From Pyrenophora tritici-repentis (lineage: Eukaryota; Ascomycota; Dothideomycetes; Pleosporales; Pleosporaceae), in NCBI RefSeq assembly GCF_003171515.1, contig NC_089398.1:806001-870000 (forward strand): a DNA stretch of 64,000 nt. Reading direction: 5' to 3'. A model generated the notes under the pieces. It searched no databases, was not told the DNA's origin, and saw nothing but the letters and a program-made list of their open reading frames with translations. The translations under genes and the position numbers were made by a program. Shown here piece by piece: positions 62,466 through 64,000 of the stretch. How positions within the stretch are numbered: position 1 is the stretch's first letter; each line of letters opens with the position of its first letter.

Positions 62466-64000
62466 ATGGCTATGAAGGTCGACGACATGGAGGACGTCAA
62501 GCCGACGGGGCTAAACATGTCGAGCGCCATGGATGGCGCGTCCACTGCGCATGCGACCGATGCTGGAAACGCCCACCAACGCCCAACTGTCGCCGACTTG
62601 CACGGGGAAAACCATTTCGCCCAGGTAGCGAGGAAGAACTGGCTGGCTGCCAAGAAGACGCCCAAGGTGCGACCCGACGTGGTCAAGAAAGAGCTATGGG
62701 ACGAACTGGAAAAGGTCGACTTTGCCTATTCGTCGCTGTTGATTCTGGAGAACCTGCAGCTGCTGGAGCGATATCTGTGGCCTGGATTCACCGAGGATGC
62801 ATCAAACTACCATCATCTGCTGCTGGCGCTCATGGTCAATGTCAAGAGGAGGGAGAATCTGTCGTCATGGGGTAGGTTGCTTTATTGCTGCACGTATAGG
62901 GGCATTGTGCTAACGACTGTGCAGAACATTTTGCTAGCAAGCCTGCCGAGTTCTCATCCTTCTTTCGCCGCATCCTTTCCATGACCGTAGATCCCTCGCA
63001 GCCCAGCAAGATCCGGACACAGCTCATATCCTTTGTCATCGGCGCCTTCCAATCGCTCGATAGCGGCCTTGTGCGAAAGGAGTGCGCCCCTTTGGTCGGA
63101 ATCTCGATATGGCAGAACTTGCACTCGGATGCTGTGCGCGAGCAGTACTTTGAGGAACACAGCATGCTGCGCAAGGCATGGAGGGCTTCATCAAAGCGCT
63201 TCGATGCTGGAGATGATGCGCTGCAAACAAGGCTACGATTCGAGCGTTCGTGGATCTACACACTTCTCCTCGACTTTATAGGCCGACTGTACAACAGCAA
63301 TTCTAGGGAAGAGATGAGGGACAACATATCCTATTGCGAGCGCTTCATGGAGCTCCTGGTCGACTTGCAGAGCCAGCTGCCAACACGACGATATATCAAC
63401 ACCCTTCTCCAGGATCTGAACATGCTTCCAGCGATTCGACTGTCGCCAATGTACACCGACGAGGACAATGGCCTTTTCCGCGACATGTTTGACCTACTGA
63501 GCCACTTTACAAATTTCCCCATCGAGGATCAGACTGGCCGGCAATTATCCAAGCTGGAGTACGACCAGCAGCACTACGACATTTTGGCGAAACTGCAACG
63601 GACTGGCTATGCTGCGTTTCAAGACAAGCTTCAGCTTATGGCTCTGGCAAACTACAGCAGTATTGGTAACAGGGAAGAACTGGATGGTCATCTTCGCACC
63701 TTGAGCGATAGTGAACTCGTCGAGCTTTGCTCTCTCATGGGCCTACGGACCGAGTACCCGAACACAACATACTTGGTACGAGATCGGGCCTTTTACATGG
63801 AGACTTTGGTCACACTCGTCGAGCAACGCCCTACATTCAAGGACAATGTTCGCGATATGCCAGTACTCCCGACAGAAAAGGTGCTTTACGAGACGACATT
63901 TCTGCGAAATGAGTCCTACGACGGATCAAGACCCCTTGCCATCCCGAAGTTGAACCTCCAATATCTCACCATGGGCGATTTCCTGTGGAGGTCGTTCATC
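62466..64000 (+). CDS. Aquarius/Cwf11, intron-binding spliceosomal helicase (5' part)
   Basis: Exons 62466-62871 and 62925 onward are open to the window end, giving the first 494 or so residues of a protein normally near 1400. Aquarius is an SF1 RNA helicase that binds the intron upstream of the branch site and links splicing to snoRNA and exon junction processing. The visible part is its N-terminal alpha-helical scaffold: LWDELEKVDFAYSSLLILENLQLLERYLWPGF, HYDILAKLQRTGYAAF, LCSLMGLRTEYPNTTYLVRDRAFYMETLVTLVEQRP and the strongly conserved PTEKVLYETTFLRNESYDG followed by LAIPKLNLQYLTMGDFLWRSF. The helicase domain lies beyond the window. An upstream in-frame GTG is not needed; the ATG at 62466 is the first in frame. 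Confidence 0.9.

Noticed and set aside
1..64000. CRISPR arrays, bacterial operons, ribosome binding sites, integrated virus
   Set aside because: The window is eukaryotic nuclear DNA; no regularly spaced repeats, viral genes or transposase genes were recognised.

Overview
The window is nuclear DNA from a filamentous ascomycete (Pezizomycotina). A Dothideomycete, probably Pleosporales, is the best guess from protein flavour, but that is inference. Nearly every gene has short introns of 45-70 nt with GTRNGY donors, CTRAY-like branch sites close to the acceptor and YAG ends. Presequences such as RAFHTS, compact head-to-head gene pairs and single-copy eukaryotic core genes fit this assignment. All exon structures below were built by hand from splice signals and protein family similarity.

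Layout. Positions 1-5.9 kb are gene-poor and accessory in character: the tail of a gene cut by the window edge, a decayed 2-isopropylmalate synthase, an AT-rich 46-bp palindrome, a tiny EF-1alpha-like protein with ruined GTPase motifs, and about 3 kb of T-rich non-coding DNA. From 5.9 kb onward the DNA is ordinary core genome: Rds1-like secreted ferritin-fold protein, TRM1, a PPxY membrane protein, HRI1, a SLAC1/TehA-type transporter, TOR kinase, SEC12, an Nmd5/importin-7-like karyopherin, two lineage-type unknowns, a mitochondrial 3-hydroxyacyl-CoA dehydrogenase, TOF1/Timeless, another unknown, a 4HBT thioesterase, TFIIH subunit TFB2, RER1, mitochondrial enoyl-CoA hydratase, a ferric reductase, betaine lipid synthase BTA1, proteasome ATPase RPT5, a tRNA-Arg gene, trimethyllysine dioxygenase, complex I 21-kDa subunit, and the 5' part of the spliceosomal helicase Aquarius.

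The standout is the tRNA-Arg(CCG) gene at 59518-59657. Besides an 11-nt canonical tRNA intron whose CGG can pair with the anticodon, it carries a 57-nt insertion in the T arm. That insertion has every hallmark of a spliceosomal intron (GTACGT donor, GCTAAT branch site, CAG acceptor). Removing exactly GT to AG restores a perfect T stem and a 72-nt tRNA. U6 snRNA genes give a precedent for mRNA-type introns in Pol III transcripts; I know of none in a tRNA gene.

Other notable items: three dispersed copies of a 113-136 bp MITE-like repeat in intergenic DNA; a TRM1 whose mitochondrial presequence has no AUG; a palindromic double GATA site in the ferric reductase promoter; micro-exons of 13, 17 and 23 nt; a GC-AG intron; and three introns of length 3n without stops. 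The genes do not form one pathway. Three mitochondrial fatty-acid/carnitine enzymes and several gene-expression and trafficking factors are present, but they are interspersed rather than clustered.
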